NCBI GenBank assembly: GCA_902776665.1
Contig: CACYQZ010000007.1
Location: 1-64,000 of the forward strand
Reading direction: 5' to 3'
Length of the DNA stretch: 64,000 nucleotides
Source: an uncultured Prevotellaceae bacterium
GTDB lineage: Bacteria > Bacteroidota > Bacteroidia > Bacteroidales > Bacteroidaceae
The notes beneath the pieces are model-generated. The model did not search any database. It saw nothing but the letters and a program-made list of their open reading frames with translations, and was not told the DNA's origin. Position numbers and translations under genes: made by a program. Below, piece after piece: positions 44,534 to 51,857 of the stretch. Every line of letters starts with the position of its first letter. The stretch's first letter is position 1.

Positions 44534-45556
44534 ATGACTGATTCGTTTTGCCCCACAGCCGACCGATTTCGCGCCACGAACTACCGTGAACTCTGCCGTC
44601 GCCTTGCCGAGAGATACGGCTTGGACGAGGCGCGTGCGATTGTCCGTTGGGTGCTCGGGGAGCGTTTCGGGCTGTCGATGGCCGACATTTTGTGCGACAA
44701 AGTTACGGAATTATCGGCAGACGACCGCACAGATTTGGAAAAAATGATGCTCCGACTCGAAAATGGTGAGCCGGTGCAGTATGTTTTGGGCTTTGCAGAG
44801 TTCTGTGACAGGCGATTTTCCGTGAACGAAAGTGTGCTGATTCCGAGGCCAGAAACGGAGGAGTTGTGTCGGTGGATCGTTGATTCGTTGAGTGAGGAGT
44901 GTGGAGTGTGGAGTGAGGAACGAGAAGCGAGGAATGAGGAGCGAGGAGTGAGGAGTGTGGAGTGTGGAACGAGGATTTTGGATATTGGGACGGGAAGCGG
45001 TTGCATTGCGATTACGTTGGCGGCGGAAATGCCCGATGCACAGGTTTCGGCGTGGGATATTTCGGAACAGGCATTGGCCGTAGCGCGAAAAAATGCCGAT
45101 TCCATCGGAGTAAAAGTCGATTTCAAACAAGTCGATGTTCTCAATTTACAATTTACAATTAACAATTCAACTCTCAACTCTCACCTACCACCTATCACCT
45201 ATCACCTATCACCTATCACCTACCACCTACCACCAATCACCCACATCGTCAGCAACCCTCCCTACATCTGCGATAACGAAAAATCCTCGATGAAACCGCA
45301 CGTTTTGGAACATGAACCGCACGTGGCACTCTTCGTTCCCAACGACGACCCATTGCTGTTCTATCGTGCCATTGCCGACTTCGCCATTCAATCGTTGGAA
45401 TCCGACGGATGGCTCTATTTTGAAGTGAATCCATTGTATATCAATGACTTAAAAACGATGTTGGCGGAAAAAGGTTTTGAAAATATTGAAGTAAAAATCG
45501 ACCAATTCGGGAAGGAAAGAATGATTCGGGCGAAAAAATCGAAAAAGAAGATATGA
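44534..45556 (+). CDS. prmC: Peptide chain release factor N5-glutamine methyltransferase
   Basis: 340 residues, about 55 more than usual. PrmC methylates the GGQ glutamine of release factors with SAM. The SAM motif ILDIGTGSGCIAI and the catalytic NPPY (IVSNPPYI) are intact. The extra length is two period-7 tracts: residues about 119-147 (Glu/Arg-rich, between the N-terminal domain and motif I) and about 203-236 (TINNSTLNSHLPP, repeated PITYHL, just before NPPY). Both keep the frame. First gene of an operon: the stop overlaps the recX start by four bases. Confidence 0.95.
   Translation: MTDSFCPTADRFRATNYRELCRRLAERYGLDEARAIVRWVLGERFGLSMADILCDKVTELSADDRTDLEKMMLRLENGEPVQYVLGFAEFCDRRFSVNESVLIPRPETEELCRWIVDSLSEECGVWSEEREARNEERGVRSVECGTRILDIGTGSGCIAITLAAEMPDAQVSAWDISEQALAVARKNADSIGVKVDFKQVDVLNLQFTINNSTLNSHLPPITYHLSPITYHLPPITHIVSNPPYICDNEKSSMKPHVLEHEPHVALFVPNDDPLLFYRAIADFAIQSLESDGWLYFEVNPLYINDLKTMLAEKGFENIEVKIDQFGKERMIRAKKSKKKI
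44889..44974 (+). repeat. Period-7 tract 1 inside prmC
   Basis: GGAGTGT, GGAGTGT, GGAGTGA, GGAACGA, GAAGCGA, GGAATGA, GGAGCGA, GGAGTGA, GGAGTGT, GGAGTGT, GGAACGA: eleven degenerate heptamers, 86 bp, in frame. Confidence 0.9.
45141..45243 (+). repeat. Period-7 tract 2 inside prmC (three heptamer types in series)
   Basis: CAATTTA-type heptamers (45142-45167) pass into ACTCTCA-type (to about 45183) and then CACCTAT/CACCTAC-type (to 45240). This is about 100 bp of in-frame period-7 sequence directly before the catalytic NPPY codons. Confidence 0.9.
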
Positions 45557-46014
45557 AAAAGACGGAAATCACCGAAAAACAGGCGCTGAGCAAACTGATG
45601 GCACTCTGTGCACGGAGCGAACACTCGTCGGGCGATATGTTGCAGAAAATGCGGCTCTGGGGACTCGACGAGGCGGCGCAGGCTCGCATCATGGAACGGC
45701 TCGTCAGTGGAAAATTCATCGACGATGAGCGGTTTACGCGGGCTTTCGTGAACGACAAAATCAAGTATAACCAATGGGGGCGTCGGAAAATCGAACAAGT
45801 GCTTTGGGCGAAGGGGGTTGAGCAGTCGATACAGCGAAAAATCCTCGATTCCATCGATGAAAATGAGTATTTGGCGGTCTTAAAACCGCTGCTGAAGAGC
45901 AAGGAACGCAGCGTCACCGGTCGCAACGAATTTGAACGGCAAATGAAGTTGATTCGCTTCGCCGTGAGTCGCGGTTTTTCGATGGAGCAAATCAATCGAT
46001 GTTTGGAGGTTTGA
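45553..46014 (+). CDS. recX: Regulatory protein RecX
   Basis: 153 residues, all helical, with the three-helix repeats of RecX: ALSKLMALCARSEHSSGDM, then MERLVSGKFIDDERFTRAFV (a hallmark), then KYNQWGRRKIEQVLWAKGV. It inhibits RecA filament extension. recA itself is not nearby. Overlaps prmC by four bases and is followed three bases later by comF. Confidence 0.92.
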   Translation: MKKTEITEKQALSKLMALCARSEHSSGDMLQKMRLWGLDEAAQARIMERLVSGKFIDDERFTRAFVNDKIKYNQWGRRKIEQVLWAKGVEQSIQRKILDSIDENEYLAVLKPLLKSKERSVTGRNEFERQMKLIRFAVSRGFSMEQINRCLEV

Positions 46015-46017
46015 GTT

Positions 46018-46713
46018 GTGGGTAGTTTTTGGACACGATTATTCGATTTGATTGCACCGCGTTGTTGTGTGGCTTGTGACAATCGGTTGGCAGAATCTGA
46101 GCAGCACGTCTGCCTGAATTGTCTGCTGGCACTGCCGCGCACGCACTACGAAGAACAGCCCTATGACAACACGATGGCGCAGGTCTTCTGGGGGCATTTT
46201 CGCGTGGAGAAGGTTGCGGCGTGGTTCTTCTACCAACCTTCGTCGCCGTTCAGCGGTATGATTCACGAACTAAAATACAACCGACAGCGCGAAATCGGCC
46301 ATTTCATCGGTCGTGTGGCGGCTGAGGAACTCTCAAGGAAGCATTTTTTCGACGACATCGACCTGCTGATTCCCATTCCACTGACGAAGCGGCGGCAACG
46401 ACAGCGCGGCTACAACCAAAGCCTTGAAATTGCGCGGGGAATCAGCAGTGTGACGGGTATTCCCGTCGCCGAGAAGGTGGTGGCTCGCACCCGTTTCGAG
46501 GAAAGTCAGACGCACAAAACGGCGAAAGAACGGCGCGAAAATGTGGCGGGTGTGTTCGAACTCGTTGATGCTGAGGCGATTAGAAACCGCCACGTGATGG
46601 TGATTGACGATGTCATTACGACGGGTTCCACGATGATTTCCTGCTGTCAGGAGTTGCAAAAAGACGAGTCGGTGAAAATCAGCATTTTCTCCATCGGTTT
46701 TACGCGGAGTTAG
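46018..46713 (+). CDS. comF: ComF-family phosphoribosyltransferase-like protein
   Basis: 231 residues starting with GTG, three bases after recX. An N-terminal four-cysteine zinc site (CCVACDNR and CLNC) and a type I phosphoribosyltransferase fold with the PRPP loop VMVIDDVITTGSTM; RQRGYNQS is the ComF signature. In competent bacteria ComF helps DNA uptake or recombination. Its role here is inferred only from family and from neighbouring recX. Confidence 0.92.
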   Translation: MGSFWTRLFDLIAPRCCVACDNRLAESEQHVCLNCLLALPRTHYEEQPYDNTMAQVFWGHFRVEKVAAWFFYQPSSPFSGMIHELKYNRQREIGHFIGRVAAEELSRKHFFDDIDLLIPIPLTKRRQRQRGYNQSLEIARGISSVTGIPVAEKVVARTRFEESQTHKTAKERRENVAGVFELVDAEAIRNRHVMVIDDVITTGSTMISCCQELQKDESVKISIFSIGFTRS

Positions 46714-46722
46714 GTTTTTCGT

Positions 46723-47352
46723 TTATTTTTTTCGAATCAATGTTAGTCCGTCGCGAATCGGCAGGATGACTTGTTCGGTGCGTGGGTCGGCAGCCACATG
46801 GTCGTTGAAACGGCGAATGCCCAGCGTCTGGCGGTCGCTGTCGTAGGCCGAATCGGTGACGTGACCGTCCCAAAGCGTGTTGTCGGCGAGGAGAAAACCA
46901 CCGTTTTTCAGCAAGGGAAGCACCGCCTCGTAGGTCTCGACATAGTTGCGTTTGTCGCCGTCGATGAAGGCCAAATCGAAGTCGAGATTGAGTTTCGGTG
47001 CCTCGGTGACGGCATCGCCAATCATAAACGTGATTCGGTCGTGATAAGGCGAATTTTCGAGCCATTTTCGCGTAAAATCCTCCATTTCATCGTTGATTTC
47101 GTAGGTCCAGAGGTGTCCGCCGTCGGGCAGTCCCTCGGCCATGCAAAGTGCCGAATAGCCGCTGAACGTGCCGACTTCGAGCACACGCTGCGGTCGAATC
47201 ATCTCCACGAGCATTTTCAGCAATCGACCCTGCAAATGCCCACTGACCATGTGACCATGCAGCGTGTGAAGGTGCGTGGCACGCCAGAGTTGGTGCAGAT
47301 ATTCGGGTTCTGGCTCGGAATGGCTGAGAATGTAATCTTTCAAATTTGACAA
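46723..47352 (-). CDS. SAM-dependent O-methyltransferase (CCoAOMT-like, COG4122)
   Basis: 209 residues. SAM motif LEVGTFSGYSALCMAEGL and metal-site motif FDLAFIDGDKRNYVETYE, with DNTLWDGHV. The family methylates catechol-like hydroxyls, or hydroxyuridine in tRNA for some bacterial members. The real substrate cannot be told. Probably cotranscribed with aroQ upstream (22-bp gap). Confidence 0.9.
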   Translation of the reverse strand: MSNLKDYILSHSEPEPEYLHQLWRATHLHTLHGHMVSGHLQGRLLKMLVEMIRPQRVLEVGTFSGYSALCMAEGLPDGGHLWTYEINDEMEDFTRKWLENSPYHDRITFMIGDAVTEAPKLNLDFDLAFIDGDKRNYVETYEAVLPLLKNGGFLLADNTLWDGHVTDSAYDSDRQTLGIRRFNDHVAADPRTEQVILPIRDGLTLIRKK

Positions 47353-47372
47353 TTAGACAATTTACAATTTCT
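47348..47372 (-). repeat. Period-8 tract between aroQ and the O-methyltransferase
   Basis: GACAATTA, GACAATTT, ACAATTTC on the plus strand in the short intergenic gap. Related in sequence to the first part of the second prmC tract. Confidence 0.5.
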
Positions 47373-47374
47373 CA

Positions 47375-47803
47375 TTATTTACCTAAAAACGCTTCGACAG
47401 CAAGGCGATAGGAGTCGAGGCCAAAGCCACAAATTGTACCCCGACAAGCGGCGGCGAGCAACGAGCGATGGCGGAACGGTTCGCGGGCGTGGATGTTGGA
47501 AATGTGCACTTCGATGACGGGCGTTTCGATGGCGCGAATGCAGTCGCCGAGGGCGATGCTCGTGTGCGTATAGGCACCGGCGTTCAGCACGATACCGTCG
47601 AAAGCCCCGAAGCCAGCCTCCTGCAAGTGATTGACCAGTTCGCCCTCGACATTGCTCTGCGCATAGCTGATTTCCACCTTGTCGGCATACTGCTCGTGAA
47701 GTTGCTGCAAAAACGCCTCAAACGAGCCACTGCCATAGATTTCTGGCTCCCGACGACCCAAAAGATTGAGGTTCGGGCCGTTCAAAATCAAAAATTTCTT
47801 CAT
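47375..47803 (-). CDS. aroQ: 3-dehydroquinate dehydratase, type II
   Basis: 142 residues from MKKFLILNGPNLNLLGRREP. The frame is open further upstream, but the family begins at this methionine. Catalytic tyrosine in the flexible loop (EPEIYGSGSFEAF), catalytic histidine in EVHISNIHAREPFR, and ILNAGAYTHTSIAL complete the site. Third step of the shikimate pathway, dodecameric and cytosolic. Confidence 0.96.
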   Translation of the reverse strand: MKKFLILNGPNLNLLGRREPEIYGSGSFEAFLQQLHEQYADKVEISYAQSNVEGELVNHLQEAGFGAFDGIVLNAGAYTHTSIALGDCIRAIETPVIEVHISNIHAREPFRHRSLLAAACRGTICGFGLDSYRLAVEAFLGK

Positions 47804-47821
47804 ATCTTCAAAAATTTTTTG

Positions 47822-47829
47822 TACTTTTG
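47822..47829 (+). promoter_or_regulatory. -7 box of xerD
   Basis: TACTTTTG, 27 bp before the TTG start at 47857. It overlaps the first possible start at 47827, which excludes that start. Confidence 0.55.
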
Positions 47830-47856
47830 TCGGCAAAGTTACGAAAAATTGGAAAA

Positions 47857-48765
47857 TTGAAAAAGAAATCGGAAGAAAATATCGTCAAGCAGTATGTGCG
47901 CTACCTGAAACTTGAGCGCAACTACTCGCCGAACACACTCGAAGCCTATCAGCACGACCTTTTGCACTTGCAAAACTACTGTCTGACTGAGGGAAAGGCG
48001 TTGCTCGACATCTCGCTCGACGACCTGCAACATTTCGCTGCCACGCTCCACGAAGTGGGCATCGGACCGAGTTCGCAGGCGCGGATTCTCAGTGGCATCC
48101 GCTCGTTCTACCGCTTCCTTTTACTCGACGGATTCATAGAAAACGACCCGACCGAACTCTTGGAATCGCCGCACTTGGGCGAACACCTGCCAGAAGTGCT
48201 CTCGACGGCGGAAATCGACCAAATCGAGGCGAGCATCGACCTCTCGAAATGGGAGGGACACCGCAACCGCGCCATCATCGAGGTGCTGTTTTCATGCGGT
48301 TTGCGCGTCAGTGAACTTGTGACGCTGAAACTCTCGGACTTGTTTCTCGACGAGGGCTATGTGCGCATTTTCGGCAAGGGCTCGAAGGAACGGCTCGTAC
48401 CGATTTCCAATCGCGCTATCCACGAGCTGAATCTCTGGTTCGACGACCGAAACCACATGAAAATCAAGCCCGGCGAGGAAGATTACGTTTTTTTGAATCG
48501 TCGCGGTGCCCATCTGACCCGTGTGATGATTTTCATTATGTTGCGCCAACAGGCAGAACTCGCAGGTATCAAAAAGGTGATTTCTCCCCACACGCTCCGC
48601 CATTCTTTCGCCACGGCATTGCTCGAAGGCGGTGCCGACCTGCGCGTCATTCAGGCGTTGCTTGGCCACGAAAGCATCGGCACCACCGAAATCTACACCC
48701 ACATCGACACGACCGCGCTGCGCGAGGCCATTATCGAGCATCATCCTCGCAATTTGAAAAGATGA
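47857..48765 (+). CDS. xerD: Tyrosine recombinase XerD
   Basis: 302 residues from a TTG start, the first start after the -7 box. The SAM-like core-binding domain spans about 1-95. The catalytic set is complete: Arg in FSCGLRVSEL, Lys in GKGSKERLVP, HTLRHSFAT, LLGHESIGTTEIYTH with the tyrosine nucleophile. XerC/XerD resolve chromosome dimers at dif. The closeness to the XerD consensus and the housekeeping neighbours argue for this role and against an integrase. Confidence 0.93.
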   Translation: MKKKSEENIVKQYVRYLKLERNYSPNTLEAYQHDLLHLQNYCLTEGKALLDISLDDLQHFAATLHEVGIGPSSQARILSGIRSFYRFLLLDGFIENDPTELLESPHLGEHLPEVLSTAEIDQIEASIDLSKWEGHRNRAIIEVLFSCGLRVSELVTLKLSDLFLDEGYVRIFGKGSKERLVPISNRAIHELNLWFDDRNHMKIKPGEEDYVFLNRRGAHLTRVMIFIMLRQQAELAGIKKVISPHTLRHSFATALLEGGADLRVIQALLGHESIGTTEIYTHIDTTALREAIIEHHPRNLKR

Positions 48766-48780
48766 GCGTTGTTTCCGACG

Positions 48781-49350
48781 TCAGAAAACAATGTTGATAG
48801 ACAGCGTTTGCGGACCGACCGCCACACTGTAGCGCGACCGTTCGCCCGTAATTTTGTCGCCCAGCCAGTAGCCGAGTTCTGTTCCGAGCACGCCGATGGC
48901 AGCGCCAGCCGCCACGTCGTACCAATGATGGCGATTGCGACAAACGCGGTCGATGCCCACCGCCGTCGCCACCGCGTAGCCCGCCACGGGAATCCACACC
49001 GACTGACGGCTGTACTCCTTATACAACTGATGCGCACCCGCAAAGGCGAAAGTTGTGTGACCCGATGGGAACGATTTCTGGTCGGTGCCGTCGGGACGTT
49101 CTTCGTCAATGAAGTGCTTCAGTCCCCACGTCGCGCCCGACGAAATGGCGATGCTCGCCGCCGTGTTCACCACCAGCCGTTTCCACGATGAACTACTCTC
49201 CACGCCGCAGGCTTTCAATGCAAACACCGATGCCACCGGTACAAAGCGCAGCACGTCGTCGGATCCGTCGCCGTGATACGCCTTCGGTTGTGCGAAGGCA
49301 GGAATTGTCGCCAGCCATAGGGCGAAAATACAAACAAAATGTCTTACCAT
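48781..49350 (-). CDS. PAP2-family phosphatase, exported
   Basis: 189 residues: signal peptide (cleavage after PAFAQ), then the three PAP2 motifs, KHFIDEERPDG, FPSGHTTFAF, and RVCRNRHHWYDVAAGAAIG. Members dephosphorylate undecaprenyl diphosphate or phosphatidyl lipids, as in LpxE/PgpB types. The substrate is not resolvable. The helical segments around the motifs could be membrane-associated. Confidence 0.92.
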   Translation of the reverse strand: MVRHFVCIFALWLATIPAFAQPKAYHGDGSDDVLRFVPVASVFALKACGVESSSSWKRLVVNTAASIAISSGATWGLKHFIDEERPDGTDQKSFPSGHTTFAFAGAHQLYKEYSRQSVWIPVAGYAVATAVGIDRVCRNRHHWYDVAAGAAIGVLGTELGYWLGDKITGERSRYSVAVGPQTLSINIVF

Positions 49351-49372
49351 ACAAAAAATATTATTTTCGCTG

Positions 49373-49380
49373 CAAAGATA
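49373..49380 (-). promoter_or_regulatory. -7 box of the PAP2 gene
   Basis: TATCTTTG on the minus strand, 23 bp before the start codon. Confidence 0.55.
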
Positions 49381-49396
49381 ATAAAAAAATAGGAAA

Positions 49397-49428
49397 TGAG
49401 CCCAAAAGTCGGGAAACTTTTGGGCTCA
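49397..49428 (-). terminator. Terminator after the left Sus operon
   Basis: A perfect 13-bp stem TGAGCCCAAAAGT (49397-49409) with ACTTTTGGGCTCA (49416-49428). On the minus strand it is followed by a T-rich run, so it ends the susC-susD-lipoprotein transcript. Confidence 0.85.
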
Positions 49429-49466
49429 CTCGAATGTGTATTTCAGAGAATTCTATCTCTAAAACC

Positions 49467-50267
49467 TTACGGCATCGTCAGAATGTCGGTGAATGTTCCG
49501 AACGAACCAGCCGAAACCGTGTGCTTCAGTGTGAAGGTGGCCTTCTTGGTGGCGGGATCGTAAGGACCAGCATAGCCAGCTGCGTTACCGTCGGCATCGC
49601 CAACGAGCGAAACAACACCATAACTCGAGTGCTTCCACGAACCCTGCTTCGGAACCATCACTTTGTTGTCGTCGGTGATAGTGAATTCGATGTCGTAACC
49701 AGCGGCAAACAGGTTGATAATCTTGTAGAGCTTCGGCGAAGAGCCTTCAGCATACTCGATGTTCACATTGAGGGTCTCTTCCCACCATTCGGGAGAATCA
49801 TAGACACCCTTACCCAGAGCGAGCCAGTTCCAGTCGCACTTCACGCTAATCGTCGTTTCCAGGGTAGCCGTGTTGGTTGTCGTGTCGGCTTGTGCCACTT
49901 CGGCGTCGCTCAGTTTCAGCTTAGCCTTGTACACGTTACCACCCAGCATGTTGTTGGCTTTCAAGGTGATGAATGTTTCAGCCATACCCGGTTCGAACGT
50001 AGCCTGTCCGCCACTTCCATCGGTGAAGATGCCTTGGTTTTCAGGAATCAGCGTGTAGTGTGCAGTATAGGCTTGCGACGTGTTGGAACGAATCAGGCGA
50101 ACCACGATGTCGGTCGATGAGCTTTTGACCATCACTTGAGCCGGAGTTGCCGTTTCGAAAGAAACATTCTGGAAAGGAGGATTGTAAATCGCACCTTCAT
50201 TTTTCGTGTCGCACGATGTCAGGACGAAGCCTGCCAAGAGTGCAAATCCTAAAATATATTTCTTCAT
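49467..50267 (-). CDS. SusE-like surface lipoprotein of the left Sus operon
   Basis: 266 residues, lipobox FVLTSC. An N-terminal beta-sandwich segment (VSFETATPAQVMVKSSSTDI, FITLKANN) resembles the cadherin/Calx-like domains at the start of many SusC/D-linked lipoproteins. The C-terminal half (YDIEFTITDDNKVMVPKQGS, GPYDPATKKATFTLKH) looks like a family of unknown function often third in such operons. No enzyme motif. It lies 24 bp after the SusD gene and is the operon's last gene. Confidence 0.75.
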   Translation of the reverse strand: MKKYILGFALLAGFVLTSCDTKNEGAIYNPPFQNVSFETATPAQVMVKSSSTDIVVRLIRSNTSQAYTAHYTLIPENQGIFTDGSGGQATFEPGMAETFITLKANNMLGGNVYKAKLKLSDAEVAQADTTTNTATLETTISVKCDWNWLALGKGVYDSPEWWEETLNVNIEYAEGSSPKLYKIINLFAAGYDIEFTITDDNKVMVPKQGSWKHSSYGVVSLVGDADGNAAGYAGPYDPATKKATFTLKHTVSAGSFGTFTDILTMP

Positions 50268-50291
50268 AATCGTACGTTTTTTTTATTGATT

Positions 50292-51803
50292 TTACTCGTC
50301 TTTCGTATTATTCTGGTCCTTATCGACCGACATGTTTTCATTTCCGTCGAACTCGGCCTGCGGAATGGTGAGCACCCACATGTAGTTTTCAGGATTCGTC
50401 GTCGGACGACCCGGCAGCAGCAGACCACTGGGCCAGCCGTGAGCGCTGTCGCGCTTGAAGCCTTGCTTCAGACGGCGGATGTCGAACGTACGACCCATTT
50501 CACCCCAGAGTTCGATACGCTTCTGGATGAGGATTTCTTCGAGCAGCGAACCCGTGTCGTCGGTGGTCAGTTTGCCGAGGGCAGTGCCCGACTTCTCGCA
50601 CTTGTAACCTGCATCGCGCTTGCTCATCACAGCCGTCAGGTGCTTCTTGGCGGTAGCCTCGTCGCCCAGACGGCAGGCAGCTTCAGCAGCGTTGAAGTAC
50701 ATTTCCTCTACGCGCATCCAAATGTAGTCGCCTTCCCATGTGGCAGCGTTCGAGAACGAGAATTTCTTCTGCAGATAGTTTTCGGCGGGATTCCACCATG
50801 CGCGGCGAGCGTCTTTTTCGCCCATCTTCTGGTAGAGGTAGATGGAAATCTGCTTCGGAGCACGTTGTGCATAGCTCACAACGGGATCCATGTGGGCGAA
50901 GAAGCTGGCGTACATACCGGCCTGGTCGCTCTGGATCTTGGCACCCCACATCACGTCGTTGTATTCAACGCTGTTCATGCCCGTGATGGCTGCAACGTCG
51001 CCGACGGCGCAACCGCTGGCAGCGATGGCCTCTTCAGCATACTTCTTGGCGTTGGCCCAGTCTTCCTTGACCAGAGCGATACGCGAAGCGATACCCAAAG
51101 CGGTGGCATAGCCCAGGTGGCTCTTGTTCTTCAAAGTAGTACCCTTGAGCAGCGTGAGGGCTTTCTCGATGTCCTTGTCAATCTGCTCATAGACCTGAGC
51201 AACGGTCGAACGGGGCTGACCCGTTGTGGTCTTGAACGTAGGCTCGGTGTAGAGCGGTACGCAAGGCTCACTCTCGTGGCCTTTGTAGGTGCGCGAGAAC
51301 CACTGTGCCAGCATGAAGTAGCTGTAGGCACGCACGGCGTAAGCCTGACCGATGACGTAGTTCTTGTCTTCGGTGGCACCACCCATCGTTTCCTCGGCGG
51401 CAATCACGTAGTTCACGTTGGCAATCCATGTGTAGTGGGCATACCAAAGGTCGTAGCTGCGCCATGCACTGCTGTTGAAGCGGCCCTTCACGTTGTAGGC
51501 AGCGTCGAACCAGAACCAGCCCGAACCCTGAGCACCCATGATGAAGTCGTCGCCCATCACTTCTGCTGCGAGGTTGTAGGCCGAAATACCGAAGCACTGG
51601 TGAGTATTACCCGTGGTGGACCAGCCCGAGGTGTACATCGAGCGGTACAGACCGTTCAGGGGCACCATGGCAGCCTTCGCATCGCTGAAAAGCGTCGTTC
51701 CCGAAACCGAGTCGGTAGGCTGAGTTTCCAATTTGTCTTCCGAGCAGGCGGCCATGACCAGCAAGCCCATCAGAATGAAACTATATTTAAATAAATTTTT
51801 CAT
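50292..51803 (-). CDS. SusD-family surface lipoprotein, left side of the switch
   Basis: 503 residues, lipobox LLVMAAC. SusD marks: KLETQPTDSVSGTTLFSD, AYAVRAYSYFMLAQWFSR, and EEILIQKRIELWGEMGRTFD. Partner of the SusC encoded 54 bp upstream. In this sequence the operon has no canonical promoter next to its susC start, so it may be silent (see the switch finding). Confidence 0.94.
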   Translation of the reverse strand: MKNLFKYSFILMGLLVMAACSEDKLETQPTDSVSGTTLFSDAKAAMVPLNGLYRSMYTSGWSTTGNTHQCFGISAYNLAAEVMGDDFIMGAQGSGWFWFDAAYNVKGRFNSSAWRSYDLWYAHYTWIANVNYVIAAEETMGGATEDKNYVIGQAYAVRAYSYFMLAQWFSRTYKGHESEPCVPLYTEPTFKTTTGQPRSTVAQVYEQIDKDIEKALTLLKGTTLKNKSHLGYATALGIASRIALVKEDWANAKKYAEEAIAASGCAVGDVAAITGMNSVEYNDVMWGAKIQSDQAGMYASFFAHMDPVVSYAQRAPKQISIYLYQKMGEKDARRAWWNPAENYLQKKFSFSNAATWEGDYIWMRVEEMYFNAAEAACRLGDEATAKKHLTAVMSKRDAGYKCEKSGTALGKLTTDDTGSLLEEILIQKRIELWGEMGRTFDIRRLKQGFKRDSAHGWPSGLLLPGRPTTNPENYMWVLTIPQAEFDGNENMSVDKDQNNTKDE

Positions 51804-51857
51804 GTTATTTCCTTTCTAAATTGATTTAACTTGTCTTTTTTCAACTCGTCAATGTGA

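Noticed and set aside
47827..47856. Upstream TTG start for xerD
   Set aside because: It lies inside the -7 box, so it could not be in the transcript.
47857..48765. XerD as the recombinase of the SusC switch
   Set aside because: It has the full chromosomal XerD catalytic set and sits among housekeeping genes 7 kb away. The recombinase between the repeats is the better candidate, though its altered Arg leaves some doubt.
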